Shown here one piece after another: positions 24,054 to 36,777 of a stretch of 64,000 nucleotides of DNA. Both the position numbers and the translations under genes were made by a program. The stretch covers positions 21,465,631 through 21,529,630 of the forward strand of contig NC_133294.1 of assembly GCF_005239225.2 (NCBI RefSeq), read 5' to 3'. How positions within the stretch are numbered: the first letter of the stretch is position 1; each line of letters opens with the position of its first letter. The notes below the pieces were generated by a model that did not search any database, was not told where the DNA came from, and saw only the letters and a list, made by a program, of their open reading frames with translations. The DNA is from Populus alba (Eukaryota > Streptophyta > Magnoliopsida > Malpighiales > Salicaceae).

Positions 24054-25634
24054 TACCATTGTCAATATCCTCGTATCCCCAAAATGTACCATATGTACCT
24101 ATGTGTGCAGAAGCTCAAATCAAACAAAAGATATCTAACAAAACTATTTGAGTTCAAAGCCTGACAACCTTAAAACTTCTTCCCTTTAATTCCATTTCCT
24201 TTCACCCCCAAAAATTCTTTTCTCATCCTGTATCTTATCTGTCCCTTTCCTTTCCCTTTCCTTCTCCTTTTCCTTCTCCTTTTCCACCATAATAGCTTTG
24301 TTAAGATGAGATGTCATTTTGCATGGCAATCATCACCACTATTTGTACCACTTTTTCTTTCAATTTATTGATTTGTTGATTGTTGAATAAAGCACCTGTT
24401 TGTTCAAGACAAAACAGGAGGATTGATTAAGGAAGACCAAAATAAGCTTTGGCCTAGCCTAGCTTACTACCTAGGACCAACACCATAGTCATTTAGTCAT
24501 GTCAACATCATCAAAGAGATCAGACAGAAGACAGCAGCATGCAGCAGCAGCAGCAGCCCAAGAGAAGAAGACATGGGACGAGAGAAAGGACTTGTACAAG
24601 TTAATTAGAGCATGCATGCTGATAATTGTGATCATATATACAATCCTTAGGAGAAGCAGGCAGATCATGTTAATTAATTAATGCCTCTTATTTATAAGCA
24701 ATATCGCATTCTTTCTCTTGCTTAGCTTGAGTTTAATGAAGATTCTTGGATGGTTTTCCATGATTTCTCCATCTTTATTGATAATGTAATCAAACTTTAT
24801 TTCTTTTTAATTCTTTAACTTCAGCGCATTAGAGTGATTGGTTACAATAATTACCCCCTTCTTTCTTATGCTATGTTAATTCATAATTAATGACACATTT
24901 GTAAAAAAGATAAATTATTTTTTTTACTAACCCTAACTATTCTCAAGGAGTTAATTCATTTAGCAGTGAGTTCGAATTTCATTACAGCATAAGTAAAGCC
25001 AAATTTCATTTGGTGCTATTAATTTCATTCAGCACTTTATGTTTCAGGATGAACATATAATCTTCATTATATTTCTCATTAATTCTAACTTAAAACCTTG
25101 ACATATATCTAAGATTTAAGAAAGCTAGATGAGAGATGAAAAAGGATTTAATTATTTTCAAGTACATGAAAACTAGTGAAGGACACCATAATCATTAAAA
25201 CAAAAAAGAAATTATAGTATTCAACTTCAAAATAAAAGGGAAAAAAATAGAAATATCAAGAGCCAAGCAGCAATATTATAATGAGGGACATGGTATGGAT
25301 TTTTGACGAGGAGCAACAGCAACAAATGTGGGTAGCCATGTAGAAATTGCTTTCCTATAATTCCCCACTTACCACACATTCATATTTGCCAACTAGCAAC
25401 AAATAAAATGGGTTTCTATATTCCTTTCTTCCCCTCTACTGTAATCCACTAATTACCTCATGAAATCTTACATCAAAGCATGGCATGTTCTCCCCACCCA
25501 TGTGCTTTGCTATTTTTCCCCTCCCATGATCACCAAATTCCACCCCACTTGCTCCTTTCCTTTATAATTATTTCTTTCTTTTAATAACATATTTATGCTC
25601 TTTTTCTCTCATTGATTGCTCTCTTTATAAGTAC
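24054..25634. other. GTL1 3' flank and intergenic DNA
   Basis: The 3' UTR probably includes CCTTTCC-rich sequence at 24240-24285; an AATAAA lies at 24386. A 60-codon frame at 24499-24681 has a polyalanine stretch and a hydrophobic segment, but I do not recognise it and it may be untranslated. No other gene is supported. Confidence 0.45.
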
Positions 25635-25926
25635 TGATATATAAATTGTTCTTGGAATCTCACCTGACAGATTAAGCTTCTAGTTTGAGAAGGTTTTTTG
25701 ATATGGTAACATAACTGTATTGACTAAGTGATCACGAGTTTAAGTATTATCATCCCATTATAATTAATAAAAAAAATTAAACACAAAGTATTGTAGGTAT
25801 GTGCAAATATCAAGCTCAAATAACTTTCACTTGAGAGGGTGTATCAGAGAATAATATAAAATTATTTTTGAAAACTCACAAAACAAATTAACAGCTTAAG
25901 CTATTTCGTTTAATTGGTTTTTAAAA
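25635..25926 (+). mobile_element. Degraded relic of the TRIM-like family
   Basis: Related to the element at 693-984. The left repeat remnant ends at 25703 (TTTTTTGATA), followed by TGGTAACATAAC in the primer-site position. The internal part shares AAGCTCAAATAACTTTCA with the first element. The right repeat begins about 25840 (TGTATCAGAGAATAATATAA) and includes TTAACAGCTTAAGC. The left end is eroded and I found no target duplication, so the outer limits are approximate. Confidence 0.65.
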
Positions 25927-28440
25927 TAAACTTTGTTAATTATGATATATATGAGTAATTTACTCCATTGAAAACTATTTAAAACTTGAATCTATCAGTA
26001 AAGTTAAATGTTTAGGACTATTTTCTTAGATAATATTTGATTATTATTTTAAAAAAACAATGAAAACTAACTAGATATGTTCTCTTATATCTCCTCTCTT
26101 TTTTTAATTAGCTCAGATACAAAGAGAGGTTGACTCCATATATATTCCCGGTATAGAATATTGTGAATAACTAAAATAATTATATAAAAAATATAAAGAC
26201 ACCAGAAATTGAAGTATCCATTGATGATGCTCATAATGAATACAGTATGCATGTATTAATATAGTATTCGGTGATTAGTTTAGTGTTGGCAGATGCACAA
26301 ATCAACTTTTTATATACATGGGTTCTGCACATGGGGAAGAGTAGCTAGCTAGCCTGGTTGGTGTTGCTGCTGGCACTTGGTAGGATTTGTGCATACATAA
26401 TTAAAGCACAGCCCAGCCTGGACTATACTTTAAAATATATGTAGGCATTATCAACCATTTTATTATTTTAGAGAAAAGAGAAGAAGGGAGGTGGGAGATG
26501 GATGAAATAAAGATTAATGGAGGGAACATGCATTAACCTTGCCCCTCTCCCCATCTACTCTCTCCTACTTTGGTTTGCTTGGAGTAGAGAAATACTTTTC
26601 TTATTTTTTTTGTCTATAATAGCCGACTTAGTTTGTGTTTGATAATGCTATGTAAATATTTATGCAAAATATGTTTTTATATTGAGAATATAGTAAAATG
26701 ATATTTTTTTTTCTATATCCATATGAGAATCACAATAAGCTCAAGGACAGAACAAACATTACATCAATTTATTGTTGGATTAAATTAAAGGGCTTCCTTA
26801 AAACTCAAGTTATTTATAATAATAATAATGGGGCAAATGAAGCCGTAAAGTTGTAGTGGCAACAAAGCAGCCGTAATGCTCTATGAACTAAAAGTGATCA
26901 CATACAAAGTACTTTGCGGTGCTCATAATGGAGCTGTGTAGACATGAGAGGAACAAATAATGAGGGGCTGCAGCCTGCAGGTGCCAGGACCCTACATTTA
27001 GAAGGACCGCCCTTAAAGCTGCTGTTGATTTTTCACCTTTTCCACTGTCGTAAGGTCGATGACTGTTGAGAAAATCAGTTCATTAATTGATTATAATGAG
27101 TGGAAATGGAAGTTTGCAGGCGTCGAACCACATGCACTCGTGTCCACTGCAATTTCTCTTTGCATTTCTAATATTGTCCCTTCAAAAATGAATTGAATCC
27201 ATTAAGATCATATCTTCGGTAAATGTTCATCTCAGTTTGCACCTTCTATTTCACTCTTTTTAGTTATAAGGTTTTTCGAGCTTGACAGTTAACTCGATAA
27301 TATATTTACTTAGAACATGATTTAGGTTGGGTTGAATACATGCAAAAAATACTCATAAAATTAAATTGACTTAAATTAACCCCCTGGAATATGAACATTA
27401 ATTTAGGATCGATCAAACCAGATGAATTATTATACCTGTGCTTTTAAAACACCCATAATAAGCTGAAATGAGATCAATCTCAACAGAGTTTAAGCAATTG
27501 AAATTAATTTATTTCACATGGGTATTATTTAAATAAAACTGAATAAAAAAACTAAAAAACCAATTAAATTAAGAAGACAAAAAAAAAATAACTGAAAAAA
27601 ATAAACCATAAGAAAACCGATTAAAAGAATAAAAAAATCAATTTTGTTCGGTTTTGATTTCAAAAGGGTAAAACTAAATGAACCGAACCAAACCATACTA
27701 ATTAAAACCTAACTAAACCGAGCTAAAAATAGACAGGGATATAACTTTCTTTTCTTCCAACCCTAATCAGACCTAGCCGTCGCGCCCCAGCCATCAAGAT
27801 TGAAGACTCTCGCTTCATCTTTCTTACTCTCCTAGTCTCTGTCTTCCAATCTCTTTGAAAAATTGGTCCCGCTACTCCTTCTCGACAAGTAAGGTAGGGG
27901 TGCTGTTTAGTTCAAGTGATCAAGCGCTGCTCTTTGTTGATTATTCATGGATCTGGAGCTATATTCTATTGTTGATTTAGCTGCCTTCTTCCACAACCTT
28001 AGTAGAGAGTATATCTTGTGAGTGCATTTACGCATCATTTTCCTGGCAAATGTCGAGGAGGCCATCGAGTCCAGTAGCCATTGATCTGCCCACACTAGTT
28101 TAGTATTTTACAATTTGCCTAGGATAATTGTTAGTTGCTTTAAGAGAGTAGCAAGGGCAGGCCCACCCGAAGAAGGGCAAACCGAGAGCATATTTTCCAT
28201 CTTGAGATGGTGATTCAGTCCAGCAGCGGTGATGGTGAAAGCAACAGAGATAATAATGTTTTTTTTTTTTTTGGTTTTTGCTTGTCTTAAAGTTCAGATT
28301 GAATCTAGTGAAGGGAAAGATTATTGCGAGCGCAAGATTAGATCTTTGAGTTCTTTCGTTTTTTTTTTCCGGGTTTTTCAACAATATAAACCGAATGTCT
28401 TTCGTCCCGAAGGGCATTGCCCCATTCCTTTGCATTGGTT
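25927..28440. other. Intergenic DNA without a recognised gene
   Basis: AT-rich spacer. The part at 27540-27730 is rich in AAACCGA/CCGAACC words typical of degraded plant repeats. Minus-strand frames at 27907-28435 (about 62 and 111 codons) do not match any family I know and are interrupted by stops; a decayed gene is possible but not supported. Confidence 0.4.
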
Positions 28441-28476
28441 ACAGACAGGCCTTGCTTTCACCACAGGCCTGTCTGT
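28441..28476. repeat. Perfect 12-bp inverted repeat (hairpin)
   Basis: ACAGACAGGCCT at 28441-28452 is the exact reverse complement of 28465-28476, with a 12-base loop. No T-run or gene end lies beside it, so its role is unknown. Confidence 0.85.
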
Positions 28477-29409
28477 TCCCAGAATGATCGCAAACAAATG
28501 AATCTGCCATTGTTAGCTTCAAGCAGTGTCACATCACTTGTTTGTTTCCAGTAACAACAATTATTATCTGGGTAATACTTGGGAATTAAGGGCTTGCCTG
28601 GACTTGAAAAGAAGAAATTTCCATGGTTTATCGATCATTCCACGCATCTTTGTCAAAGTGGCAAATAGGTTGCTTTTTCAAGCATGTTGAGCAAAACCCT
28701 AATCAGATTTCTCAATCCTTACCCAGGAACAACATCATTTCGACCCACACAAAGTCCGAGCCATCACTCAGATTTTCTGACCGCCTCTTTCCATTCTGAG
28801 GATAGCAATTCATATCTCAATGACGGTGGTAATGAGTAGACCTGCACGTGCAAAGAAAGAACATTTTGTACTCTCGCATGGCATCTACTTTTATCAATGT
28901 CAGACCAATCATTTAATGATTCTTATCAACGCATTTTACCATTTGCCAGAGACACATCAGTATTCAGCACGCGAAACTTGAAAAAATGCAAAAATAAATA
29001 AATCTCTCACCTTGTTTTCCAAGCAAAGTGGATTTTCTATGATGACTTCGTCAGCAAAACTAACTGATAAAGGGCCACACTTGCACTTTCATAATGGGAG
29101 ATTGAAACTCGGATCTCCACCTCAAATTAAAGCCAAATAAAAGAATACAGGGTACATAGGACAAATAAGTAACTCGGGGTATTATTGCTGACCATTTGCA
29201 TCCATCTCTATGAGTGATCAAGTTCACTTCATAGCCAGGCTACACGGTTAGGATGAGAGCTATGAACACATAATTGGCAAAGGGTAATATCGAAATGAAA
29301 ACCTTAAGAATAAATTTCCATTGCCTCAGCTTCAACACCGATGAAAGAACGTTCCAAAATTGAGATTCTGTAGAGAATGGAAGGAGTGATCCCAATGGTT
29401 ACAAGTGCC
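28477..29409. other. 3' flank of the TMEM120-like gene
   Basis: No coding region seen. The right-hand few hundred bases are presumably the 3' UTR of the minus-strand gene ending at 29410. Confidence 0.45.
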
Positions 29410-32400
29410 TCAATCCAATTCCTGCTTGCTCTTACTTTTCATTTTAGCCTTAAACCTTGACTTTGCCATTAGTGTCTGTACTGTGTTTAAGAAGTTCCCA
29501 ACCGCCATGAAGACCAGAAGGATACCGCAGAAAATAACCTGCCAGAAACAGATTCTGTCACTAGATTGTATTCTGCAAATTTGTACGGGGTACAGTTGCA
29601 AATTGATAGATTGCAAAAGCTATCTTAAAATGGAGCAAAGAAAGTTATGAAAGCTTACCTGCCATTCAGAGGTGACTCCTTTGAATGCAGTCCTCAGCAG
29701 CTGTAGTCCAACATATGCCTCAAAACCCTGAAACAAGTCCAGAAGCACACACGGCTAATCAGGTCAAATCTCAATTCCAGAAGCACATACGATTTAATCA
29801 TTGAACTCAGGCCATCATGCTTATTTCAACAATTCAAATGTGAAAATTACTAGTAGTAGACCACACTAATTGCACAATCATTTGATGAAACCTAATGCTT
29901 CGTCAATTTCTTTCAAACACATGAAACAGGAGGATGCCTGTTGATGCTTTGTTAAACGGGCACAAAGCCTGCCAACCCAAATGAGCCACCCATGACCAAA
30001 CTAGAATTTCCAGCCCGTTTTGAATCCTCAGAATTTGAAATAAATGAAATCAATAAAACACCATATACCCAATTATAGCGTTCAGAAAGCCCTAAACAAC
30101 TGAAATGAAATCTACTTGTTAAAACCAGTAATTTCGGTACAATTGCAAACAATTGCACCCTTTAGCGCATCCGATGGGGTGCAATTTGCTTCAGAATTGA
30201 CCGTATCCCCAAAACACCCTTTTTTTAGGGCAGTTATGCATTATTTCCTCATGATATTTTTGGAAGGTTCAGATTAAGTTATTTTGAAGGCTAGGATTTC
30301 TTTTGAAAAGGGTTTGCTTAACCATTTAAGGGATGCTATCGATATAAGGGATTATTATTAGTCATTTTTGAGATTGTATAAGAAAGAGTTCCTTCTTTTT
30401 CCTGGCCATGCAGCACATAGGACCAGCCATAGCCTTGGTTGTGTTTGATCTCTTTCACTCTCTTTACTCGCATCAATAAATAAAAGGGATCAATAACGTC
30501 GGAAGAAGATGTTTGAGGACGAGGGAGAGTTGGGTGAATGATGTAGTTGGAGTAACTCAATTCAAATGAATACCAGATTTTGAAACATATTCCAAACTAA
30601 AAATTCAACTAGAGAATCAATTCAATTCAATCTACTTCAAGAATTAAAATCAATTCTAGTCTAGTATTGGTTCCAAACAAGCTGTTCATTATATTCCTTA
30701 GCCTACTTCATTCAAGTAGCATGTCTTCACATCAAATTTAGTTTCACAACAAAAGAACAAGAGTTTCTTAACCCACCAGTGTAATTTAGTGAAAACAATG
30801 GCCTTGGTCAACCAGACTGCTGAACACATTCATGGTTAGTGATATGATATAAAATTGCTATCAGATTAATACATTGCTTCATTTACCATACAAAGTGTAT
30901 GCAAAATCAGCGGTGGCAAAAAACTCTTGATGAGTAACGCTTATGATTAGTGGTCAGATGCAAAGAGCAGGCCCCATCTGTATACTAGAACAACAGGTGA
31001 GAGGTAGCATAAATACCTGCAGAATGAAGAGAATAGGACACAACAGCCACAATTGCCCATCCACCCCAGCTGTTTCTCCCCAGACAACATCCATTCGCTT
31101 AGCCTAAAATAAAAATTAGCAAAACGATTGAAACTATAATGCACTAATTAAAATGCATCTGAAGTAGAGACAATTCCTATCCTGTACATTAGACCTGTAA
31201 TAAACAAGAATCACTAAACCACACACTTCACAGGACTAAAGACAAAAACAGACTGCCAAAAGTAAAGCACCCAGCGATTCTTTGCAGGGCATAAAAGTGA
31301 TTTTAGAAGGATACCTTTCCCAACGCAATACGAGTATAGAGTCTCTGGCGCTGATATCTATTTTGCAAAAGCATTGCTACTCCTTGCATCATAGCCCATT
31401 GCAAGAACAGTTGAACCCCTCTCTGCACAGGATTTAAGGAATGGTTAACAAATAAAAATAGAAAATGCATTTAGAATCTATTGGGGAAAAAAAAAGCAAC
31501 CTGCTTCTGAGCACAATTTGGTTGTCCTTTGATATCCCAAGTGAGACTAACAAGGGCCATAATCATCGCACAATAGTGATGGTATATCCACCTGCAAAGG
31601 CATATTATCTACTTCATTGAGATATTCTTGAGCCAGTTCAGGGGGCAATACTATCTAATGAAACTGGCATTCCATGCATATATGAACATCATATTTATGT
31701 GAATGCTCTAAGAGGAGAACAAGCCTAATGACGTGGGGAAACTTCTTCAAAATTCTTGGCTCAATATTCTTGGCATAATAATGTTTATTGAATTGTTTCA
31801 TTAATGATTAAGATTTTTAATGTTTCAAGGAGTTTAAGATGAGTCCAAAACGCAGATTGGTAAAACAAGCATGAATTTTAATCTAACCATTGGATCAAGC
31901 TAAAATTTTGACATGAGATTTTGAGGCAAAAAATTTTGAGGGCTTTGTTTTCTATTAGGTTAAAATTTCATGCTGATCGAAGATTGGGATGACAAGGCTC
32001 AAAAGTTACTATGCAGAATTGTTTTTATTTACCTTGTTGTATTTGGATTCTTTTTCCTTAATTAGATTACGACATTCAATTTAATTAGTATTTTACTATT
32101 TAGAAATCATAATGCTAGATGGATTCTACTAGTTAGGTCAAGTTTTAATTAGAAAACCTTAACTATAAAGGATTTTTGGTCTAAGTTTGTATAAATAGGG
32201 ATGTCTAGTTTATTTTTAAAGAGGATTCAGACTTACAGACTTCTAATAAAATACTAGAGTTTTCTCTAAATTTCTCTATAGCTTAGGTATGTAACCTTAG
32301 GACCTGAGAACCCTAACTAATATCTATGTTATATGATGCGTCAATGGATAGAGACAGTAGCAACCCACCCCGCGATGCAAGGGTGGTGGCCCTCCCTGAC

Positions 32401-35400
32401 TTTGTACAGGCTCAGGAACATAAACTAGAACGTTAGGGACAAAGGTTTGATCATTTAGAGCAAACCATAGCAAATCTAGTTTGGCTAATGGGAGACACAA
32501 ACAAGGCTCTTAAAGAGAGGAAGTTGTCTTGAGGTAATACCTCAATGCAAGCCAAATCCCATACCTATTCGTGAATTTGAAGAGATTCCTTTCTATGATG
32601 CCCCTCCTCTCCGGGGTTAGGTCGAAAAAGAATAAAATAGCAAGGAAGAAAATTACGGGAAAGGTGTCATCTCTTCAAAGTAGACAAAACATCACAACAA
32701 TGATAACACCACCGCTGCAAATACTACTCTACTTGTATATGTTTCATCTACTAATGGTGAAAAAGAAAACAAGAAAGCTCCTAAATTAGTATCTTGTAGG
32801 GATTCTAAAAATCTTGCAAAACAAGAACATGGTGTGCAAGGTAATTTCTGAAAATTCTTCTAAAGATATCATGAAAGGTTATATTGAAGTTTCTTTAGAT
32901 ACTAAGATTGAAGTATTGGAAGTCATTGATGATGATGAAGTTAAGTTTAAAGTAAAAGAATGTGAGAAGAAACTACAAGTGGACTTCATAGGAATGAAAA
33001 GTAAAAATATTAAATATGGATTTTTCTTTGGCATGCATATCATAAATTAAAATTTGAAGTTCATAGATCAAAAACATGTTATTTCGTGAATATGTTGACA
33101 ACAATGTTATATTCAAAGTATTTGTTCCCTTGGAGTGGAAGAGTTCAATTCTTGATAGATAACTAGAGGGTGAGTTTTTCGGAAGTAGAGAGGACTGTCG
33201 TAAAGGAAATATCTTCAATATTCTTGGGATAACAATGTTTATCACATTATTTCATTGATGATTAAGTTTTTGTGTTTTGATGAGTTTAATAAGAGTTTAG
33301 GATGCAATTTGATAAAAAATATATATAATTTTTAATCCGACCATTGGATCGGGCTAAAATTTTGATAGAAGATTTTGAAGGTCTTGTTTCCTATTTGTTA
33401 TAATTTCATGTGTAAGATTGTTTTAATTTACCTTGTTGTATTTGGATTCTTTTTCCCATTTAGACTAAGATTTTCAATTTAATTAATATTTTACTATTTA
33501 GTAATCCTAATGTTAGATAGATTATATTAGTTAGGTAAGTTTTAATTAGGAATCCTTTCCTACAAAGGATTCTAGGTCTAGGACTGGTATAAATAGAGAT
33601 ACCTAGTTTATTTTCAGAAAGATTCAAACTATTCAGACTTTTAATAAAATGCTAGAGATACAGTTTAGGTATATAACCTTAGGGCTTGAGAACACTAGCT
33701 TCTATTCATGCTATACAATGCGTCACCTAATGTGAAAGCAAAACAATTAAGTAGAAATAGCTCAAAGGAATGGAAAACCGAAGCTACATAGATCACAAAG
33801 CTGAAAATATGAAGAGCTTATAACTCTTTAAGTTGTAGCCCACTTGAGATTCTCTTGCCTACTATTATATGGTTTAGAAACCCAATGAACTAGAATATTA
33901 TAAGGTTTCCGACATTCATTTCCTTGTTATATATTAGTCAGTGATGAAAGAAGACATGGAAACTCAAAATCAAGTTTTTCAACCACATATAAGAGAGATG
34001 GTGTCAAAAGAAGAAACAGGCTTTACATTAACAGGACAGAAAGTTTGTAAATGATTAGTTTCTATAACCGAACACAACTGAGCTACTGCTCCAAAAATGT
34101 TATATTCAGTTTTTAGCAGATGAATGCAAATTTAAGATTTCACCTATTTCTTGAGGTGAAAGGCCCTTTCAACCCTTTTTAGGTTTCTTCTCTTGATCCA
34201 TTGTTTGAAAATGTCTGCAACTTAAATGTCATGACCTCAAAACATGCAGGGGAAACTAGAAAAATTAGGTAAATACCTAAAGATTATGCTTCTTCCAGAG
34301 GACATGAACCTAGATAAAAGCTACCAAAATATTTAATTATAGGCCAACAATAGGCCTAGAGGAACAACCTCTTATGTCAATAGTCTTTCTGCTAGGAAGA
34401 GTGATTATTTTATGCGTCGGTCATCATACACTACCAATCTAACATTCAAAGACATGAAGCCACCATGAAACGCCTACTTCACAAGCTTTATGTTTCAGAT
34501 TTTTTGTTTCTAATGCTCAAAAGCTACTTCACAAAATGACAGAAGTGCAGCAAGTTGTTCCAAAAACAACAGAAAATATTAGTTCCTTGGACTGCTACAG
34601 ACATCTAAAACTATCAACTGCATACAGAGTGCCCAGCAACCAGGATCAAGTACTACGTGCCATGAACCATTATGCTTTGGTACTCAAATCCCTAAGCAAA
34701 AATCAGTATATTTTATAGCTAAAATATCCTTTCCACCGTGATAGTGCTGAGAGCACCATATGATTTTATCCTTTAAGTTATTGCTGTGATCCAGAAAGAA
34801 AAAGGTATGATAATTCCATGGCTGGAAGAATGTGGTACATTGACAAAAAAGCTTGCTTAGGATTGAAGTTGCAAGAAAATAGGTAGACTTATTAGCTGTA
34901 TCAAATGAGAATAGCAGATTCTTTTAAAATCATGGCATTTGTGCAACTCAAAAATGTGGAAAGCATGATCGGAAGATTGATAATGACAAATGGTGAGCCA
35001 AACAATTATCAGAAGTTAAGATTGCAGATTTAATGACACCACATGGCCATAAATAAAAAAGCAGGAAGATCATGAAAATAAATACTCTTCATTAGCCAGG
35101 TCGAGGTAAATTCATCAGCGGGCTTCTTGGTTGCAAACAAAAAGTACACATGTTTGATCAATTTATATGTCTTCAAGTCAAAGAAAGGAAGTTAATTTCT
35201 TTGTTATTTCCTTTTCTTTTTTTTTTTTTGGACCTTTGATTGACTCCAGCACAGTAAACTTGGAAATCCTCCTAATCAAGGTCCAACTACAATTTTAAGG
35301 AAACAACTCCTTCACGTGGCACAATGCAATGAACCTGCTGCTACAATATTTTGAACCAAGCCAGAATGCTCAAAAAAAAATTCTTCCGCTAAATTCTAAT

Positions 35401-36777
35401 TACTTTAGACAGCAATTTCATAATTCCGCATCATACAGGATATCCAAACCTACCCAAGATAAATTACAGCCACGGGACATCTCTGAAAATTTCACACCCC
35501 TTTATTTATGTCTCAAATCAAAAGAAATGAGTTCAGTTAACATAGTCATGGCGCTAATTATCTGAATAATCTCTTGATTTCAATGCATCTCATCCAAATT
35601 TATTCCAAATCATTATCATATGCATGAAAAACGCTATAAAGGCCGAAGCTCAGGCAACATGTTAAAAACCAGAAAAGCCAGGATTGCAAATACCATGGAC
35701 GAATATCACTTCCATTGGCTCTCAATATGTTTTCTCTCAAAGCCAATCCAGTGTAGAGAAACAATAGCCAGGCCTACCAAAGCACAGCCCAAAAATGTAA
35801 AAACTTGATCTTGAATGAAATAAGCCAAAAACATCAAAATCCCTCGATTACTGAAATAACCAGCAATTACCTGATACAATTGAACCGGAAACGTAGGCAA
35901 GCACCCATTCCAAACCCAAGATCTTAAACACAGTAAAATCGATGGGAAAAGAAGAAACAAAAGCGCAGTCCTATCCTGCTCCCAAAGAAAAACAGCACTG
36001 TAAATTATACATAGCTTTCACAATCACTTTCAATGTCAACCTTTTCAATAAATTCCAGAAAACAATAAAGGAAATTTAAGAAAAAATAAAGCATACCCTG
36101 TAGCTGTTATACTCCTCTTTAACCTTCAACTGCACATCTTTGCGAGACGCCCGCACATTAATCGGTCCCAAAAACATTTTTAGAAAACGCCCTGCATGCA
36201 TGCATACATCAAAAACATATCTCATTAACATTTCCATGGATTATTCTCGCCTGAGCAGAGTTCTGATACGATCTAGTGCATTATTTATTCATTAACCATT
36301 AAGCAAATTTTAAATCCATAAAAATGAAATCAAAATAAGAAGAGACCTTGAGGCTTTGAAGGAAGAAAAGCGGAAGCATCTCCATCAGTTATAATACATC
36401 TTGCTTTCTGTAAATCTTCTTCAAGCTAAAAAGAAAACAACATAAAATCAACCAATCAATCAGGAAAGCAAAGGAGATCCAATTTACACTCAAAAGCAGA
36501 GCAAATATTCAATCTAATTAATTGCCTTGGAAACTAATTTAGGAGCGAGGCGATTGTTGCGGTTAAGGAGAGAACGGCAACGGCGAACAGAAGATTCGAG
36601 AGAGAGAGCTTTCTTTCGAAGAGATTGTTCATCATGTGAAGATTTAGCAATTAAAGAAGCTGCGGTTTCTTGCAACTCCTTCGCTTGTTCCACCACTCGA
36701 GCTACCTCTTCCTCCACAGTATCTTCCGCCGCCGGACTATTATTATTGTTGTTGTTGTTATTCGCCGCCGCAGCCAT
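29410..36777 (-). CDS. TMEM120/TMPIT-like membrane protein
   Basis: Ten exons on the minus strand: 36526-36777, 36347-36425, 36097-36191, 35871-35975, 35694-35773, 31501-31591, 31315-31422, 31017-31103, 29659-29727 and 29410-29538. They give about 364 residues, the family's usual length. The N-terminus has an Asn run and a long coiled coil (about residues 22-90). Several membrane segments follow, with landmarks LRSWVWNGCLP, LYTGLALRENILRANGSDIRPWW, YHHYCAMIMALVSLTWDIKGQ, QWAMMQGVAMLLQNRYQRQRLYTR and FKAKMKSKSKQELD at the end. The family includes animal TMEM120A/B, nuclear-envelope/ER proteins linked to adipocyte lipid metabolism; the plant role is not known. Intron 1 has a GC donor (CCAAG|GCAATT). 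The 4.1-kb intron 5 holds a complete LTR element. From memory the Arabidopsis relative is At1g33230. Confidence 0.94.
29728..31016 (-). other. Intron 8 of the TMEM120-like gene
   Basis: 1.29-kb intron between the FILQ and GFEAY exons. No other coding feature or bounded repeat seen in it. Confidence 0.75.
31729..32343 (+). repeat. 5' LTR of the intronic element
   Basis: Starts TGACGTGGGG, contains GTATAAATAGGGATG near 32190, ends ATGCGTCA. Preceded by CCTAA. Confidence 0.85.
32344..32529 (+). pseudogene. Gag-like remnant
   Basis: The first ATG after the LTR opens a frame reading MDRDSSNPPRDARVVALPDF, then an in-frame stop, then further residues resembling a coiled gag N-terminus (FDHLEQTIANLVWLMGD). 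The interruptions mean it cannot make a full protein. Assignment as gag is by position and character only. Confidence 0.5.
33196..33725 (+). repeat. 3' LTR of the intronic element
   Basis: Starts TGTCGTAAAG after a purine-rich GGAAGTAGAGAGGAC, contains TATAAATAGAGATA near 33589, and ends AATGCGTCA before CCTAA. Shorter than the 5' LTR by 85 bp through several deletions. Confidence 0.85.

Larger units (their letters stand above)
31729..33725 (+). mobile_element. Diverged non-autonomous LTR retrotransposon in an intron
   Basis: Two related LTRs (31729-32343, 615 bp; 33196-33725, 530 bp) begin TG and end ATGCGTCA or its one-base variant AATGCGTCA. They share TTACCTTGTTGTATTTGGATTC, AATTTAATTA.TATTTTACTATTTAG and the TATAAATAG promoter-like box, but differ by many changes and indels. 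A perfect 5-bp duplication CCTAA flanks the element (31724-31728 and 33726-33730). The 852-bp interior starts with a gag-like frame (MDRDSSNPPRDARVVALPDF) broken by a stop after about 28 codons, and has no reverse transcriptase. No clear primer site follows the left LTR. Probably an old, internally deleted element in the opposite orientation to the host gene; superfamily uncertain, perhaps Ty3-type. Confidence 0.88.
31592..35693 (-). other. Intron 5 of the TMEM120-like gene, enlarged by a retroelement
   Basis: The intron is 4.1 kb and splits a Trp codon (..RP-W|WIYHH). Roughly half of it is the LTR element at 31729-33725. The remainder (33731-35693) shows only unrecognised sequence. Confidence 0.88.

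Noticed and set aside
24499..24681. 60-codon frame with polyalanine and a hydrophobic segment after GTL1
   Set aside because: No recognised family. The repeat-derived CAGCAGCAG explains the alanines; probably 3' flank.
27907..28435. Two minus-strand frames that might be one decayed gene
   Set aside because: Stops between them and no family resemblance I can name; kept only as a remark.
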